A stretch of 64,000 nucleotides of DNA, taken from Actinomadura sp. NBRC 104412. Its GTDB lineage: Bacteria > Actinomycetota > Actinomycetes > Streptosporangiales > Streptosporangiaceae. The stretch is taken from contig NZ_BSTM01000007.1 of NCBI RefSeq assembly GCF_030269515.1, forward strand, positions 186,001-250,000, written 5' to 3'. Made by a program: the position numbers and the translations under genes. Below the pieces are notes generated by a model. The model did not search any database. It saw only the letters and a program-made list of their open reading frames with translations, and was not told the origin of the DNA. This document shows positions 51,587-63,687 of this stretch, piece by piece (position 1 is the first letter of the stretch; every line of letters begins with the position of its first letter).

Positions 51587-53011
51587 TCACAGGGACGGCT
51601 TGCCGGAGGTGAAGACCCACTTCCGGAAGAGGTCGTCCAGCCGCTCGCCGGAAATGTCCTCGGCGAACCGGATGAACTCGCGGGTGGTGAAGGTCCCGCC
51701 GCGGTTCCGGGCCGGCCATTCCTTGATCAGCCGGGCGAAGTCCTTCTCGCCGATCTCCAGCCGCAGGGCGTGGACGGTCATCGCGCCGCGGTCGTAGACG
51801 GTGGGGTGGAAGATGTTGTCCCGGCCGGGGTCGGCCGTGAGCGGCTTCCACAGGTCGTCGTCCGCCGGTGTGGCGTAGGTCTCGTCGAAGCTCTGCTGGA
51901 CCGGCTTGTTCTGGAACTTCTCCAGGTACAGCCACTCGGCGTAGGTCGCGAAGCCCTCGTTCAGCCAGATGTCCGACCACCGCTCCGGCGTGCTGCTGTC
52001 GCCGTACCACTGGTGCGCCAGCTCGTGCGCGATGGTCGTGCGGGACGGCAGCGTCCCGGGGGCGTGGGCGCGGTCGTAGATCGAGCGCGCCTGGGTCTCC
52101 AGCGCGTACCCGATGTTCGCCCTGACGACGATGCCTCCGGTGGAGGTGAACGGGTACCTGCCGAACTTGGTGGCCAGGAAGTCCTGGATGAGGGCGGTCT
52201 GGTCGTGGAACTCGCGGCCCAGCGCGGGGCTGATGCCCAGCGCCTGGTCGGTGGCGGTGATGTTGGGGATGCCGGTGGAGGTCTTCCCGCTGAGAACGTC
52301 GTACTTGCCGATCGTGAGCATGCTCAGCTCGCTGGCCATCGGCTGGCGCATCTCCCAGCGCGTGGTGGTGAGGCCGCCCTTGGTGACCTTGCCGGAGAAG
52401 TCGCCGTTGGCCAGCGTCGTCAGCGACTTGGGCGCGGTCAGGAAGAACCTGTAGGTGGCCTTGTCCGCGGGCGTGTCGTTCACCGGGTACACCGTGGCCG
52501 CGCCGAACGGCTGGTTGACCATCAGCGCGCCGTCACTGGTCGGCACCCAGCCGGAGGTGCCCAGCGTGGCGTCGTTGATGGTCTGGGGGACGCCCGAGTA
52601 GGCGACGGTGACCGTGAACTTGCTGTTCTTCCGCAGCCCCTTGCGCGGGGTGATCTCCAGTTCCTGGGCGCCGGTGCGCCTGAACGCGGCCTTGGCGCCG
52701 TTCACCCGCAGCGAGGAGATCCGCAAGGGACCCAGGAAGTCCAGGTTGAACCGGGACAGGTTCTGCGTGGCGCGCGCCTGGATGCCGGTGACGGCCTGGA
52801 TCCCCTTGCCGACCGGGTCGTACTTCAGCGCGATGTCGTAGTGGGCGACGTCGTACCCGCCGTTGCCCATGTCGGGGAAGTAGGGGTCGCCGGCTCCCGG
52901 AGCGCCGGGCGTGTACTTGGTGGTGGCCCCCGCGGGCACCGCCGAGACCAGGATTCCCGCCGTGGCGGCGAGCGCCACCACGGCCGTCCCTTTCGAGGCT
53001 CTGCTGCTCAT
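51587..53011 (-). CDS. Secreted M1 family metallopeptidase (copy 1)
   Basis: 474 residues with a signal peptide (AVVALAATAGILVSAVPAGA). The mature N-terminus PGAPGAGDPYFPDMGNGGY is shared with the two neighbours. The zinc site is H329-ELAH-QW with the third ligand in WLNEGFATYAEW. DRGAMTVHALR holds the transition-state tyrosine region. Length fits the short two-domain M1 enzymes lacking the C-terminal helical domain. The classical GAMEN is replaced by GYALETQ, as in this actinobacterial subgroup. It should act as an extracellular aminopeptidase. Confidence 0.92.
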   Translation of the reverse strand: MSSRASKGTAVVALAATAGILVSAVPAGATTKYTPGAPGAGDPYFPDMGNGGYDVAHYDIALKYDPVGKGIQAVTGIQARATQNLSRFNLDFLGPLRISSLRVNGAKAAFRRTGAQELEITPRKGLRKNSKFTVTVAYSGVPQTINDATLGTSGWVPTSDGALMVNQPFGAATVYPVNDTPADKATYRFFLTAPKSLTTLANGDFSGKVTKGGLTTTRWEMRQPMASELSMLTIGKYDVLSGKTSTGIPNITATDQALGISPALGREFHDQTALIQDFLATKFGRYPFTSTGGIVVRANIGYALETQARSIYDRAHAPGTLPSRTTIAHELAHQWYGDSSTPERWSDIWLNEGFATYAEWLYLEKFQNKPVQQSFDETYATPADDDLWKPLTADPGRDNIFHPTVYDRGAMTVHALRLEIGEKDFARLIKEWPARNRGGTFTTREFIRFAEDISGERLDDLFRKWVFTSGKPSL

Positions 53012-53042
53012 CGCCCAAAAGTCCCAGCGCGGGCACCACTGA

Positions 53043-54572
53043 TCAAGCGCGATTCGATTGCGATTTGGACCGGTTCAGGACAGTCGCATCCTCGGACGGG
53101 CGGTTGGTCCGTTTCGGCATGGCGGGCCGTCCGGGCTCGTAGAGCCAGTCCCGGAAGAGCGGGCCGAGGTTCCTTCCGGACACCTGCTCGGCGAGCGCGA
53201 TGAGGTCGCGGGTCGTGCCGTGGCCGTGGGCGCGCGTGGCCGTCCAGGCGCGCAGGATCCGGAAGAACGCGCGGTCACCGACGGTGGTGCGCAGCGCGTG
53301 CACGGTCATGGCCCCGCGCGTGTAGATGGGGAAGTGGTCGAACAGGCCCTTCGGACCCGGCCTGCCGGTGGGCCGCTCCCAGTCCTTCGCGCTCGCGCGC
53401 TTGTACGCCTGCCTGAAGAACTGCTCGGCGGTCCGGCCCTTGTGCTGCTCGCTCCACAGCCATTCGGCGTACGTGGCGAAGCCCTCGTTCAGCCAGATGT
53501 CCTCCCAGCGCCGCAGGCTGACGCTGTTGCCGAACCACTGGTGGGCGAGCTCGTGCACGATCAGCGGGACGTCGGCGGCGCTCGGGTAGACGGGCCGGTT
53601 CTGCGTCTCCAGCGCGTAGCCGACCGGGACGTTGTCGATGACGCCGCCGGAGGAGTCGAACGGGTACCGGCCGAAGAGCCGCGCCGCCCAGTCCGTCACC
53701 TTGCCGGTGGTGGCGTGGAACCGTGCCACGTCCTGCATCAGCGAGGTGTCCACCGCGCTGATCGTCCGGATTCCGGCGGGGGAGCGTCCCTCGCGCACGC
53801 GGAACCTTCCGATCGCCACCATGGCCAGGTAGCCCGCCATGGGCCGCCGGGAGCGCCACAGGTGCGTCACGGTCCGCGGCGCGCCCGCCCGGCCGCCCGT
53901 CCGGCCGCCCGCCAGGAACGACCGCACCGGCTCGCCGTTGGCCAGGACGGACAGCCCCTCCGGCACGGTGATCCGGTAGGAGTACGTGGCCTTGTCGGTG
54001 GGATGGTCGTTCAGCGGGAACCAGGTGGCCGAGCCCTGTGGCTGCGACAGGCTGACCGCGCCGTCGGGGGTGCGGATCCAGCCGGAGCCGCGGCCGTTCG
54101 GCGCACCCGTGTAGGCGACGGCGACGGTGAAGTGGTGTCCCTTCACGATGCCCGGGCGCGGCGTGACGATGAGCTCCTGGCCGTCCCGGCGGTACGCGGC
54201 GGGGCTCCCGTCGACGGTGACCTCGTGGATCTGGTTGCCGACGAAGTCCAGGTCGAACCGGGACAGGTTCTGCGTCGCGACCGCGGTGACCCGCGTGGTG
54301 GCCGCGATCCGCCGGTCGCGCGGCTCGTACCGGAGCCGGATGTCGTAGTGGCGGGCGTCGTAGCCGCCGTTGCCCGCCTGCGGGAAGTACGGGTCGCCGA
54401 CGCCCGGAGCGCCCGGGGTGAACGCTCCGTCCGCCCCGTCCTGCGCCGGGTGTTGCTGTGCGGGCCGTGGCGGGGCGGGCGAGGCGGTCGCGGCGGTGAG
54501 GGCGCTCGCGAACAGCGCCGGGACGAGGATCAGGGAGGCGGCGGAGGCGCGCGCCGCGGAGCATGTCACCAC
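53043..54572 (-). CDS. Secreted M1 family metallopeptidase (copy 2)
   Basis: 509 residues from a GTG (54572 or 54569), with a signal peptide ending near ATASPAPP. The layout is as in copy 1: PGAPGVGDPYFPQAGNGGY, zinc site H340-ELAH-QW, WLNEGFATYAEW, and TRGAMTVHALR. The C-terminus has an extra basic tail of about 20 residues (PKRTNRPSED onward). It is 31 bases upstream of copy 1 on the same strand. Sequence divergence from copy 1 is large enough for different specificity. Confidence 0.92.
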   Translation of the reverse strand: MVTCSAARASAASLILVPALFASALTAATASPAPPRPAQQHPAQDGADGAFTPGAPGVGDPYFPQAGNGGYDARHYDIRLRYEPRDRRIAATTRVTAVATQNLSRFDLDFVGNQIHEVTVDGSPAAYRRDGQELIVTPRPGIVKGHHFTVAVAYTGAPNGRGSGWIRTPDGAVSLSQPQGSATWFPLNDHPTDKATYSYRITVPEGLSVLANGEPVRSFLAGGRTGGRAGAPRTVTHLWRSRRPMAGYLAMVAIGRFRVREGRSPAGIRTISAVDTSLMQDVARFHATTGKVTDWAARLFGRYPFDSSGGVIDNVPVGYALETQNRPVYPSAADVPLIVHELAHQWFGNSVSLRRWEDIWLNEGFATYAEWLWSEQHKGRTAEQFFRQAYKRASAKDWERPTGRPGPKGLFDHFPIYTRGAMTVHALRTTVGDRAFFRILRAWTATRAHGHGTTRDLIALAEQVSGRNLGPLFRDWLYEPGRPAMPKRTNRPSEDATVLNRSKSQSNRA

Positions 54573-54673
54573 GCGGCCACCATGGCGAGCCCGCCCGCTC
54601 CTGTCGCGCGGTCAGACCATGGCTTTCCGGATCCGTTGCCCACTCCTGGGGATCGGTTGCCGATCCCCAGGGG

Positions 54674-56257
<1,584 letters not shown>

Positions 56258-56365
56258 GGTGCCAAGACTGCCCGTGCCCGGCACACGGGGCAACTCGGAT
56301 GAATTGCCCCGTGGTCACTTATGGTGATTCTTTCGGGCCGAAGGCTACGGATCGGGTGATAGGGA

Positions 56366-57499
<1,134 letters not shown>

Positions 57500-57586
57500 T
57501 TACCTGAATCAGTGGACAATCTGTACAGTGAATCGCCGGAATGGCAGGACGCCCTGTGCAGTCTGACCACGAGGGGGCGGGACCGG

Positions 57587-58120
57587 ATGATCGACGATCT
57601 GGACGCACGGATGATCGCGCTGTTCACGGCCGAGCCCAGGATCGGCGTGCTGGAGGCGTCCCGACGGCTCGGGGTGGCGCGCGGCACCGTCCAGGCCCGG
57701 CTCGACCGGCTGTCCAGGCACGGGGTGATCCGCGGCTTCGGCCCGCAGATCGACCCGGCCGCGCTCGGCTACGGGGTCACGGCGTTCGTGACGCTACAGA
57801 TCCGCCAGCCCGGCGGTCACGACCCCGTCGCCGAGCGGCTGGCCGGGGTGCCCGAAGTGATCGAGGCGCACACCATCACCGGCGCCGGCGACATGCTCTG
57901 CCGCGTGGTCGCCCGCAGCAACCAGGACCTGCAACGGGTGATCGACATGATCGTGGCGGTGCGGGGCGTGGAGCGCGCGTCCTCGGTGATCTCCCTGGCC
58001 ACCCAGGTGCCGTACCGCACCCTCCCCCTGGTCGCCGCGGCCGCGGGCACGGAAAACGCCCCCGAACCCGGCCGCGGACGGGGTATCGGGGGCGTTCCGG
58101 CGAACGATGGAGCGCTGTGA
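57587..58120 (+). CDS. Lrp/AsnC family transcriptional regulator
   Basis: 177 residues. A winged helix-turn-helix (IDDLDARMIALFTAEPRI, then ASRRLGVARGTVQARLDRL) is followed by a RAM ligand-binding domain (about 75-150). The ATG at 57587 gives the standard Lrp start; the frame is open from a GTG at 57512. It is divergent from hppD with a shared 126-bp region, so control of tyrosine catabolism by an aromatic amino acid is likely. The last codons overlap a terminator of greA on the other strand. Confidence 0.9.
   Translation: MIDDLDARMIALFTAEPRIGVLEASRRLGVARGTVQARLDRLSRHGVIRGFGPQIDPAALGYGVTAFVTLQIRQPGGHDPVAERLAGVPEVIEAHTITGAGDMLCRVVARSNQDLQRVIDMIVAVRGVERASSVISLATQVPYRTLPLVAAAAGTENAPEPGRGRGIGGVPANDGAL
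58051..58096 (-). terminator. Intrinsic terminator of greA inside the lrp coding end
   Basis: Perfect 11-bp arms (58055-58065 AACGCCCCCGA with 58086-58096) enclose a loop that can pair further. On the minus strand the stem ends in GTTTTCC, giving a T-run for the greA transcript. It lies wholly within the last codons of the convergent Lrp gene. Confidence 0.75.
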
Positions 58121-58142
58121 GGCGCCGGGCCGGCGCCCGGCG

Positions 58143-58643
58143 TCAGCTTCCCGCGTAGGGGGTGGCGTCAAGGATCTCCACGGTCATGCTCCGGCCGTTG
58201 GGCAGGGTGTAGGTGGCCTTGTCCCCCACCTTCTTGCCGTTGATCGCGGCGCCGAGCGGGGAGTTGGGGGAGTAGACGTCGATGGGAGCGCCGCTCTCCT
58301 CGCGGGACGCGAGCAGGAAGGTGACCTCCTCGTCGTCGCCCTCGAAGGAGACCGTGACGGTCATGCCGGGGCCGACCACGCCCTCGGTGCGGGGGGCCTC
58401 GCCGACCCGGGCGTTCTCAAGGATGGACTGGAGCTGGAGGATGCGCCCCTCGATCTTGCCCTGCTCCTCCTTGGCCGCGTGGTAGCCGCCGTTCTCGCGC
58501 AGGTCGCCCTCCTCCCGCGCCGCCTCGATCTTCTGAGCGATCTCGATGCGGCCCGGGCCCGACAGGTGGTCCAGCTCAGCCTTGAGCCGGTCGTACGCAT
58601 CCTGGGTCAGCCAGGTTACGTTGTCAGCGCGGGTCTCGGTCAC
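58143..58643 (-). CDS. greA: Transcript cleavage factor GreA
   Basis: 166 residues from a GTG at 58643 with GAGGAG close upstream. The N-terminal coiled coil has the catalytic acidic tip REEGDLRENGGYHAAKEEQ, and the C-terminal FKBP-like domain has NSPLGAAINGKKVGD and the terminal ATYTLPNG. It restarts backtracked RNA polymerase by stimulating cleavage of the nascent RNA. It is in the conserved greA, DUF4307, mca order. Confidence 0.96.
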   Translation of the reverse strand: MTETRADNVTWLTQDAYDRLKAELDHLSGPGRIEIAQKIEAAREEGDLRENGGYHAAKEEQGKIEGRILQLQSILENARVGEAPRTEGVVGPGMTVTVSFEGDDEEVTFLLASREESGAPIDVYSPNSPLGAAINGKKVGDKATYTLPNGRSMTVEILDATPYAGS

Positions 58644-58815
58644 GGGTACTCCTCATCCACATGTAGCGATCTCGCCGGTCCCGGCGGGACGGGCGACACA
58701 TCGACATGAAGTGCGGCCGGGTGAAACCTCTAGCCTATCCGGTGTGTGCGGGTAAAGGTTCCCTGAACGGCTCGCACGCAACCCGCCAAAACCGGTCGGG
58801 CTGTCACCAGGTGAT

Positions 58816-59367
58816 TCACACCTTGTGGCAGTCTTTGACGCGGGCGCCCGTGGCCCGTTTCGACGTGCTCAAGGTGTCGGTCCGGGTGATCTTCGAGACG
58901 CCCTTCGGAACGGTGATCCGCTTGGCCGCCAGAATGGCGAAGCTTTTGTCGAAGGCGTCCACCGTGCACTGGACCACATCGCCCTCGTCCTTGGCGACGG
59001 CATACTTGACCTGCACCGATGTGTCGCTCTGTATGACGAACGCGATGGTCTGCGAGGCGATTCCCGGGGTGGTGCCCGCATGACCGACGATCACCGCCCA
59101 GCCGGCCGCGAACACCACCGCAAGCAGGCCGATCACCACGGCGCCCAGCGGGCCGAGGCGGCGGCCGTCCCGCCCGTCCCTCCCGTCCCGCTCCGGACGG
59201 TGGCCACCTCCGGACGCTCCGTCCCCTGGAGGCCACTCGCCGGGCGGCCCGTCGTGCGCCGCCACCGGACCGCGCTCCTCGCCGTCGCCCTCCCGGTCAC
59301 CCGTCCCGTCATCCGTCCGGGCGGGCAGGGTGGACGCCGGTGACCCTGGCTTGACGCTCGTTGACAT
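58816..59367 (-). CDS. DUF4307 membrane protein
   Basis: 183 residues: a Gly/Asp/Arg-rich cytoplasmic N-terminus of about 75 residues, one membrane helix (LGAVVIGLLAVVFAAGWAVIV), and an extracytoplasmic beta-rich domain with two cysteines (VVQCTVDAFDKS, VKDCHKV) that may form a disulfide. It matches DUF4307, which lies between greA and mca in many actinobacteria. The ATG at 59367 gives the normal family length. Function unknown. Confidence 0.85.
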   Translation of the reverse strand: MSTSVKPGSPASTLPARTDDGTGDREGDGEERGPVAAHDGPPGEWPPGDGASGGGHRPERDGRDGRDGRRLGPLGAVVIGLLAVVFAAGWAVIVGHAGTTPGIASQTIAFVIQSDTSVQVKYAVAKDEGDVVQCTVDAFDKSFAILAAKRITVPKGVSKITRTDTLSTSKRATGARVKDCHKV

Positions 59368-59488
59368 GCGGGGAATCTCCGTGCGGCACGTGGACGTTGT
59401 CAGGAACAATTCTCTTCCGTCGCGAGGGGTGCTCCGAACCGGGGTCCCTCGAGGCGATTCGCGTGCAGGTTGCTGAGAGGGAGTATCC

Positions 59489-60427
59489 GTGTCCGAGGCC
59501 ATAGACCAGGCCATAGACGAGGCGCCGCTCGACCCGTCCGGCGGGCCGGGGCAAGGGCTGCGGCTGATGGCCGTGCACGCCCACCCGGACGACGAGTCGA
59601 GCAAGGGCGCGGCCACCATGGCCCGGTACGTCGCCGACGGCGTCGAGGTGCTCGTGGTCACGTGCACCGGCGGCGAGCGCGGCAGCATCCTCAACCCCGC
59701 GATGGACCGTGCCGAGATCAAGGAGAACATCGGGAAGGTCCGCGAGGAGGAGATGGCGCGCGCCCGGGAGATCCTCGGGGTGGAGCAGCGCTGGCTCGGC
59801 TTCGTCGACTCCGGCTTCCCCGAGGGCGACCCGCCGCCTCCTCTGCCGGAGGGCTGTTTCGCGTTGCAGCCGTTGGAGGTCGCGTCCGAGCCGCTGGTGC
59901 GGGCCGTCCGCGAGTTCCGGCCGCACGTGATCCTGACCTATGACGAGAAGGGCGGCTACCCGCACCCCGACCACGTGAAGTGCCACGAGGTGTCGGTGGA
60001 GGCGTTCGAGGCCGCGGGCGACCCGGACCGTTACCCGGACGCGGGCGAGCCCTGGCAGCCGCTCAAGCTCTACTACCACATGACCTTCACCAAGGAGCGG
60101 GTCCTGGCGCTGCACGCCGCCATGGAGAGCAAGGGCCTGGAGTCCCCGTACAAGGAGTGGATCGAGCGCTTCGAGAAGGAGGAGCGCCCGGCCCTGTGGG
60201 ACGTGACCACCCGCGTCCCGTGCGGGGACTTCTTCGAGACCAGGGACAAGGCACTGCTGGCGCACGCCACCCAGATCGACCCCAACGGCTTCTGGTTCCG
60301 CGTCCCACTGGACGTCCAGCGCGAGGTATGGCCCACCGAGGACTACCATTTGGCCAGGTCCCTGGTCGACACGGAGCTGCCGGAGGACGATCTGTTCGCC
60401 GGCGTCCGGGAGAAGGTATGTCTGTAG
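59489..60427 (+). CDS. mca: Mycothiol S-conjugate amidase
   Basis: 312 residues. The zinc motif HAHPDDE is at 30-36, GGERGSILNP binds the inositol/glucosamine part, and YDEKGGYPHPDHVKCHEVS supplies a further His ligand. This favours Mca over MshB, whose sequence differs here, as does the length. It cleaves mycothiol S-conjugates to a mercapturic acid for export. GAGAGGGAG before the GTG at 59489 fixes the start. This shows that the host makes mycothiol, the actinobacterial thiol. Confidence 0.93.
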   Translation: MSEAIDQAIDEAPLDPSGGPGQGLRLMAVHAHPDDESSKGAATMARYVADGVEVLVVTCTGGERGSILNPAMDRAEIKENIGKVREEEMARAREILGVEQRWLGFVDSGFPEGDPPPPLPEGCFALQPLEVASEPLVRAVREFRPHVILTYDEKGGYPHPDHVKCHEVSVEAFEAAGDPDRYPDAGEPWQPLKLYYHMTFTKERVLALHAAMESKGLESPYKEWIERFEKEERPALWDVTTRVPCGDFFETRDKALLAHATQIDPNGFWFRVPLDVQREVWPTEDYHLARSLVDTELPEDDLFAGVREKVCL

Positions 60428-60690
60428 TGTCCGTTTTCGCCGCCCTGCCGACGCACGGGGCGCCGCTCGCGATGCCGCTCAACGACGACACCGTGACCCC
60501 GGGGTTCCTCGGATTCGGGGTGTTCGTGGCCCTGCTGATCGCGCTGATCTTCCTGATCCGGTCGATGAACAAGCAGATCCGCAAGATCCAGGCTCCTCGC
60601 GAGGCGGACCTCAAACAGCAGGAATGGGAGGCCGCCCAGGCCGCCAAGGCTGTCCAGGTCGCCAAGGACGAACCTTCCGAAAAGCCCTGA
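60418..60690 (+). CDS. Small membrane protein downstream of mca
   Basis: 90 residues. An extracytoplasmic or signal-like N-terminus is followed by one strong helix (LGFGVFVALLIALIFLIRSM) and a charged cytoplasmic coiled coil (NKQIRKIQAPREADLKQQEW). The ATG overlaps the last ten bases of mca, so it is translationally coupled. A gene of this type follows mca in M. tuberculosis too (Rv1083). Function unknown. Confidence 0.85.
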   Translation: MSVVSVFAALPTHGAPLAMPLNDDTVTPGFLGFGVFVALLIALIFLIRSMNKQIRKIQAPREADLKQQEWEAAQAAKAVQVAKDEPSEKP

Positions 60691-60739
60691 GCCGCCCCGA
60701 AACGGGTTGAGCCTCTTCCTGCCCGGGGAGGACGTCGGT

Positions 60740-61225
60740 GTGCGTGCCGACGAGAAGCAGGATGAACCGGCCGTCCCGCTGGAGGCCCTGGAAGAGGACC
60801 TCCGGCGCGCCGAGCGGACCGGCGACGAGCGCGCGATCCTTCTGGCCCGCTACCGGCTGGGCCGTGCGGTCTGCGCGGCCGGTGACACGGACCGCGCGGC
60901 GGACCTGCTCCAGCCCCTGCCGAACGCGTTCGCGGCCTTGAAGGAGCCAGACCGCTTCAATCGCGGACGCGCCCTGACCGGCCTCGGCGAGGTCTGCCTG
61001 GCCCGCCGCCTCCCGGTGGTGGCGATCAACTTCTTCGGCCAGGCCCTGGAGATCATGCGTGCCGAACGGGCGCTCGCGCAGGAGGCGGACGTGTGGGTGC
61101 ACTTCGCCGAGGCCGCCCGCATGCGCTCCGATCCCGACGCCGAGCGCGCCTCCCTGGACAGGGCGGACGCCGCGCGGCGGTCCTGGGAGGCGGCCAGGAA
61201 GGCGGCCAGGGACGCGGCCGGATAA
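60740..61225 (+). CDS. TPR-like helical repeat protein
   Basis: 161 residues from the GTG at 60740, with GGGGAGGA seven bases upstream; the TTG at 60707 is less likely. Three or four tetratricopeptide-like helix pairs are visible: LLARYRLGRAVCAAGDTDRA, NRGRALTGLGEVCLARR, VVAINFFGQALEIMRAER. It has no signal or membrane helix, so it is a cytoplasmic scaffold or chaperone. It lies between the mca pair and RNase Z. Partner unknown. Confidence 0.75.
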   Translation: MRADEKQDEPAVPLEALEEDLRRAERTGDERAILLARYRLGRAVCAAGDTDRAADLLQPLPNAFAALKEPDRFNRGRALTGLGEVCLARRLPVVAINFFGQALEIMRAERALAQEADVWVHFAEAARMRSDPDAERASLDRADAARRSWEAARKAARDAAG

Positions 61226-61265
61226 TCGGAGGCCGGCCGCGGCCGATCACCGGCACCATGGGGGC

Positions 61266-62219
61266 ATGTCCGTACGCGATCTGCTGGTGCTCGGGTCCGC
61301 CAGCGCGGTGCCGACCAAGACCCGCAACCACAACGGCTACCTGCTGCGCTGGGACGGGCACGGCCTACTGTTCGACCCGGGCGAGGGCACCCAGCGGCAG
61401 ATGACGTTCGCGGGCGTCACCGCCACCGCCGTCACCTGGATCTGCCTGACGCACTTCCACGGCGACCACTGCCTCGGCGTCCCCGGCATGATACAGCGGA
61501 TCGCGAGGGACGAGGTGGAGCACGTGGTGAACGCGGCGTTCCCCGCGAGCGGGGAGGAGTACTGGCGGCGCCTGCGGCACGCGACGTCCTTCTACGACAC
61601 CAGCGAGATCGCGGAACATCCGCTCGCGGGCGACACGGTGCGGCTGGACACCGGCCCGGCGCCGTTCACGCTGACCGCGCGCCGGCTCGACCACTCCATC
61701 GAGGCGTACGGGTACCGGCTGGAGGAGCCGGACGGGGTGACGATGCTGCCCGGGGAGCTGGCGGCGCGGGGCGTGCGCGGCCCGCTCGTCCGGAGGCTGC
61801 GGGACGAGGGCCGGGTCACGGCGCCGGACGGCCGCACGGTCGCGCTGGAGGAGGTGAGCGTCCGGCGTCCGGGGCAGAAGGTGGCGTTCGTGATGGACAC
61901 CGGCCTGTGCCCCGCCGCCTACGAGTTGGCCCGGGACGCCGACATGCTCGTCATCGAGTCCACGTTCCTGGACGCGGACGCGCGGCTGGCCGAGGAGCGC
62001 AAGCACCTGACGGCGGGGTGGGCGGGCGAGATCGCGGCGGCCGCCAGCGTGCGCCACCTGGTCCTGACCCACTTTTCCGAGCGGTACCGATCCGAGGACG
62101 AGCCCCTGTTCGCCGAGCAGGCGGCGGCGCGCTTCGACGGCGAGATCACGATCGCGCACGACCTGGACCGGATCCCGATGCCGCGCCGCCGTTCCGCGTC
62201 CGTCGCGCGCACGGGCTGA
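61266..62219 (+). CDS. rnz: Ribonuclease Z (tRNA 3'-endonuclease)
   Basis: 317 residues. The metallo-beta-lactamase motif is THFHGDHCLG, with H63, H65, D67 and H68. The flexible-arm region follows, then DTGLCPAAYELARDADMLVIEST and the late HLVLTHFSERY. Length and motifs fit the short bacterial RNase Z. It removes the 3' trailer from tRNA precursors that lack an encoded CCA, such as the tRNA at 29691. The ATG at 61266 starts the family's normal N-terminus. Confidence 0.92.
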   Translation: MSVRDLLVLGSASAVPTKTRNHNGYLLRWDGHGLLFDPGEGTQRQMTFAGVTATAVTWICLTHFHGDHCLGVPGMIQRIARDEVEHVVNAAFPASGEEYWRRLRHATSFYDTSEIAEHPLAGDTVRLDTGPAPFTLTARRLDHSIEAYGYRLEEPDGVTMLPGELAARGVRGPLVRRLRDEGRVTAPDGRTVALEEVSVRRPGQKVAFVMDTGLCPAAYELARDADMLVIESTFLDADARLAEERKHLTAGWAGEIAAAASVRHLVLTHFSERYRSEDEPLFAEQAAARFDGEITIAHDLDRIPMPRRRSASVARTG

Positions 62220-62284
62220 GCGGCCCTCGTTCCGAACCGGGCCGGAAAGGTGATAACCGGCTCTGCTCGGGGACGCCCTTGGCC

Positions 62285-63646
62285 ATGGCCGAAGAAGTCG
62301 ACGTCGTGGTGATCGGGCTCGGGCCGGGGGGAGAGGAGGCCGCGGGGCGGCTCGCGGGGGCCGGGCTGGACGTGGTCGGCGTCGAGGACCGGCTGGTCGG
62401 CGGCGAATGCCCGTACTTCGCGTGCGTCCCGACCAAGATGATGGTGCGCGCCGCGGGCCTGCTGGCCGAGGGGCGGCGGATCCCCGGGACGGCCGGGGAC
62501 GCGACCGTCCGCCCCGACTGGTCGCAGGTCGCCCGGCGGATCCGGGACGAGGCGACCAGCGGATGGGACGACCGGGCCGCCGCCGAACGGCTCACCGCGA
62601 GGGGCGTCACGCTCGTCCGCGGCCGCGGGCGGATCACCGCGCCGGGTGAGGTGAGGGTCGGGGACCGGACGTTCCGCGCGCGGCGCGGGCTGCTCATCAA
62701 CGTCGGCACCGATCCCGCCGTGCCCGCGATCGACGGGCTGGAGGGCACCCCGTACTGGACGAACCGCGAGGCGGTGCGGGCCGAGCGGGTGCCGCGCTCG
62801 CTGGCGGTGCTCGGCGGCGGCGTGGTCGGCGTGGAGCTGGCGCAGGCGTTCGCGCGCTTCGGCAGCGAGGTCACGGTCCTGGAGGTGGCCGACCGGCTGC
62901 TGGGCACGGCGGAGCCCGAGGCGTCGGAGCTGGTCGCGAGGGTGTTCCGGAACGAGGGCATCGCCGTGCGGACGGGCGTCGCGGTCTCCGCCGTCCGGCA
63001 CGGGAACGACGCGTTCACGCTCGACCTGGGCGGCGGCGAGACCCTGACCGCCGAGCGGCTGCTGGTCGCGGCCGGGCGCCGCAGCGACCTCAAGGGTCTC
63101 GGCGTGGCCGCGGTGGGACTGGACGAGAACGCCACGACGATCCCCGTTGACGGCAGCATGCGCGCGGCCGAGGGCGTATGGGCGATCGGGGACGTGACGG
63201 GCAAGGGCCACTTCACCCACATCTCGGCCTACCAGGGGGCCATCGCCGTCCGGTCGATCCTGAGGGAGAAGGGACCGACGGCCGCGTACCGGGCCGTCCC
63301 GAGGGTCACGTTCACCGACCCGGAGATCGGCGCGGTCGGGCTGACCGAGGCGGAGGCGCGGGATCAGAACCTCTCCGTCCGCACCGGTGTCACGCCGCTG
63401 GAGCAATCGGCTCGCGGCTGGATCCACAAGGTGGGCAACGAAGGGTTCATCAAACTCGTGGAGGACGTGGAGTCGGGGGTTCTGGTGGGCGCGACCGTGG
63501 CGGGGCCGTCCGGGGGCGAGGTCTTGGGCGCGCTGTCGGTCGCCGTGCACGCCGAGGTCCCCACGGACGAGCTGCGCGGCATGATCTACGCCTATCCCAC
63601 CTTTCACCGTGCGATCGAGGCGGCCCTGGCGAATCTGGAGGAGTAG
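62285..63646 (+). CDS. FAD-dependent pyridine nucleotide-disulfide oxidoreductase
   Basis: 453 residues. FAD-binding [17 protein letters not shown], redox-active C42-PYFA-C47 in [17 protein letters not shown](P)-binding [17 protein letters not shown], the second FAD motif [12 protein letters not shown] and the dimerisation-domain end [14 protein letters not shown] are complete. It belongs to the dihydrolipoamide/mercuric/mycothiol reductase superfamily. The usual His-Glu pair is modified, reading [11 protein letters not shown]. No merR or mer genes are near. With mca upstream, a thiol-disulfide role is possible but not shown. Confidence 0.85.
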   Translation: MAEEVDVVVIGLGPGGEEAAGRLAGAGLDVVGVEDRLVGGECPYFACVPTKMMVRAAGLLAEGRRIPGTAGDATVRPDWSQVARRIRDEATSGWDDRAAAERLTARGVTLVRGRGRITAPGEVRVGDRTFRARRGLLINVGTDPAVPAIDGLEGTPYWTNREAVRAERVPRSLAVLGGGVVGVELAQAFARFGSEVTVLEVADRLLGTAEPEASELVARVFRNEGIAVRTGVAVSAVRHGNDAFTLDLGGGETLTAERLLVAAGRRSDLKGLGVAAVGLDENATTIPVDGSMRAAEGVWAIGDVTGKGHFTHISAYQGAIAVRSILREKGPTAAYRAVPRVTFTDPEIGAVGLTEAEARDQNLSVRTGVTPLEQSARGWIHKVGNEGFIKLVEDVESGVLVGATVAGPSGGEVLGALSVAVHAEVPTDELRGMIYAYPTFHRAIEAALANLEE

Positions 63647-63687
63647 CCCGGGGGTGCACGCCCCTCCCGATGGGGCAGGATCGACCT

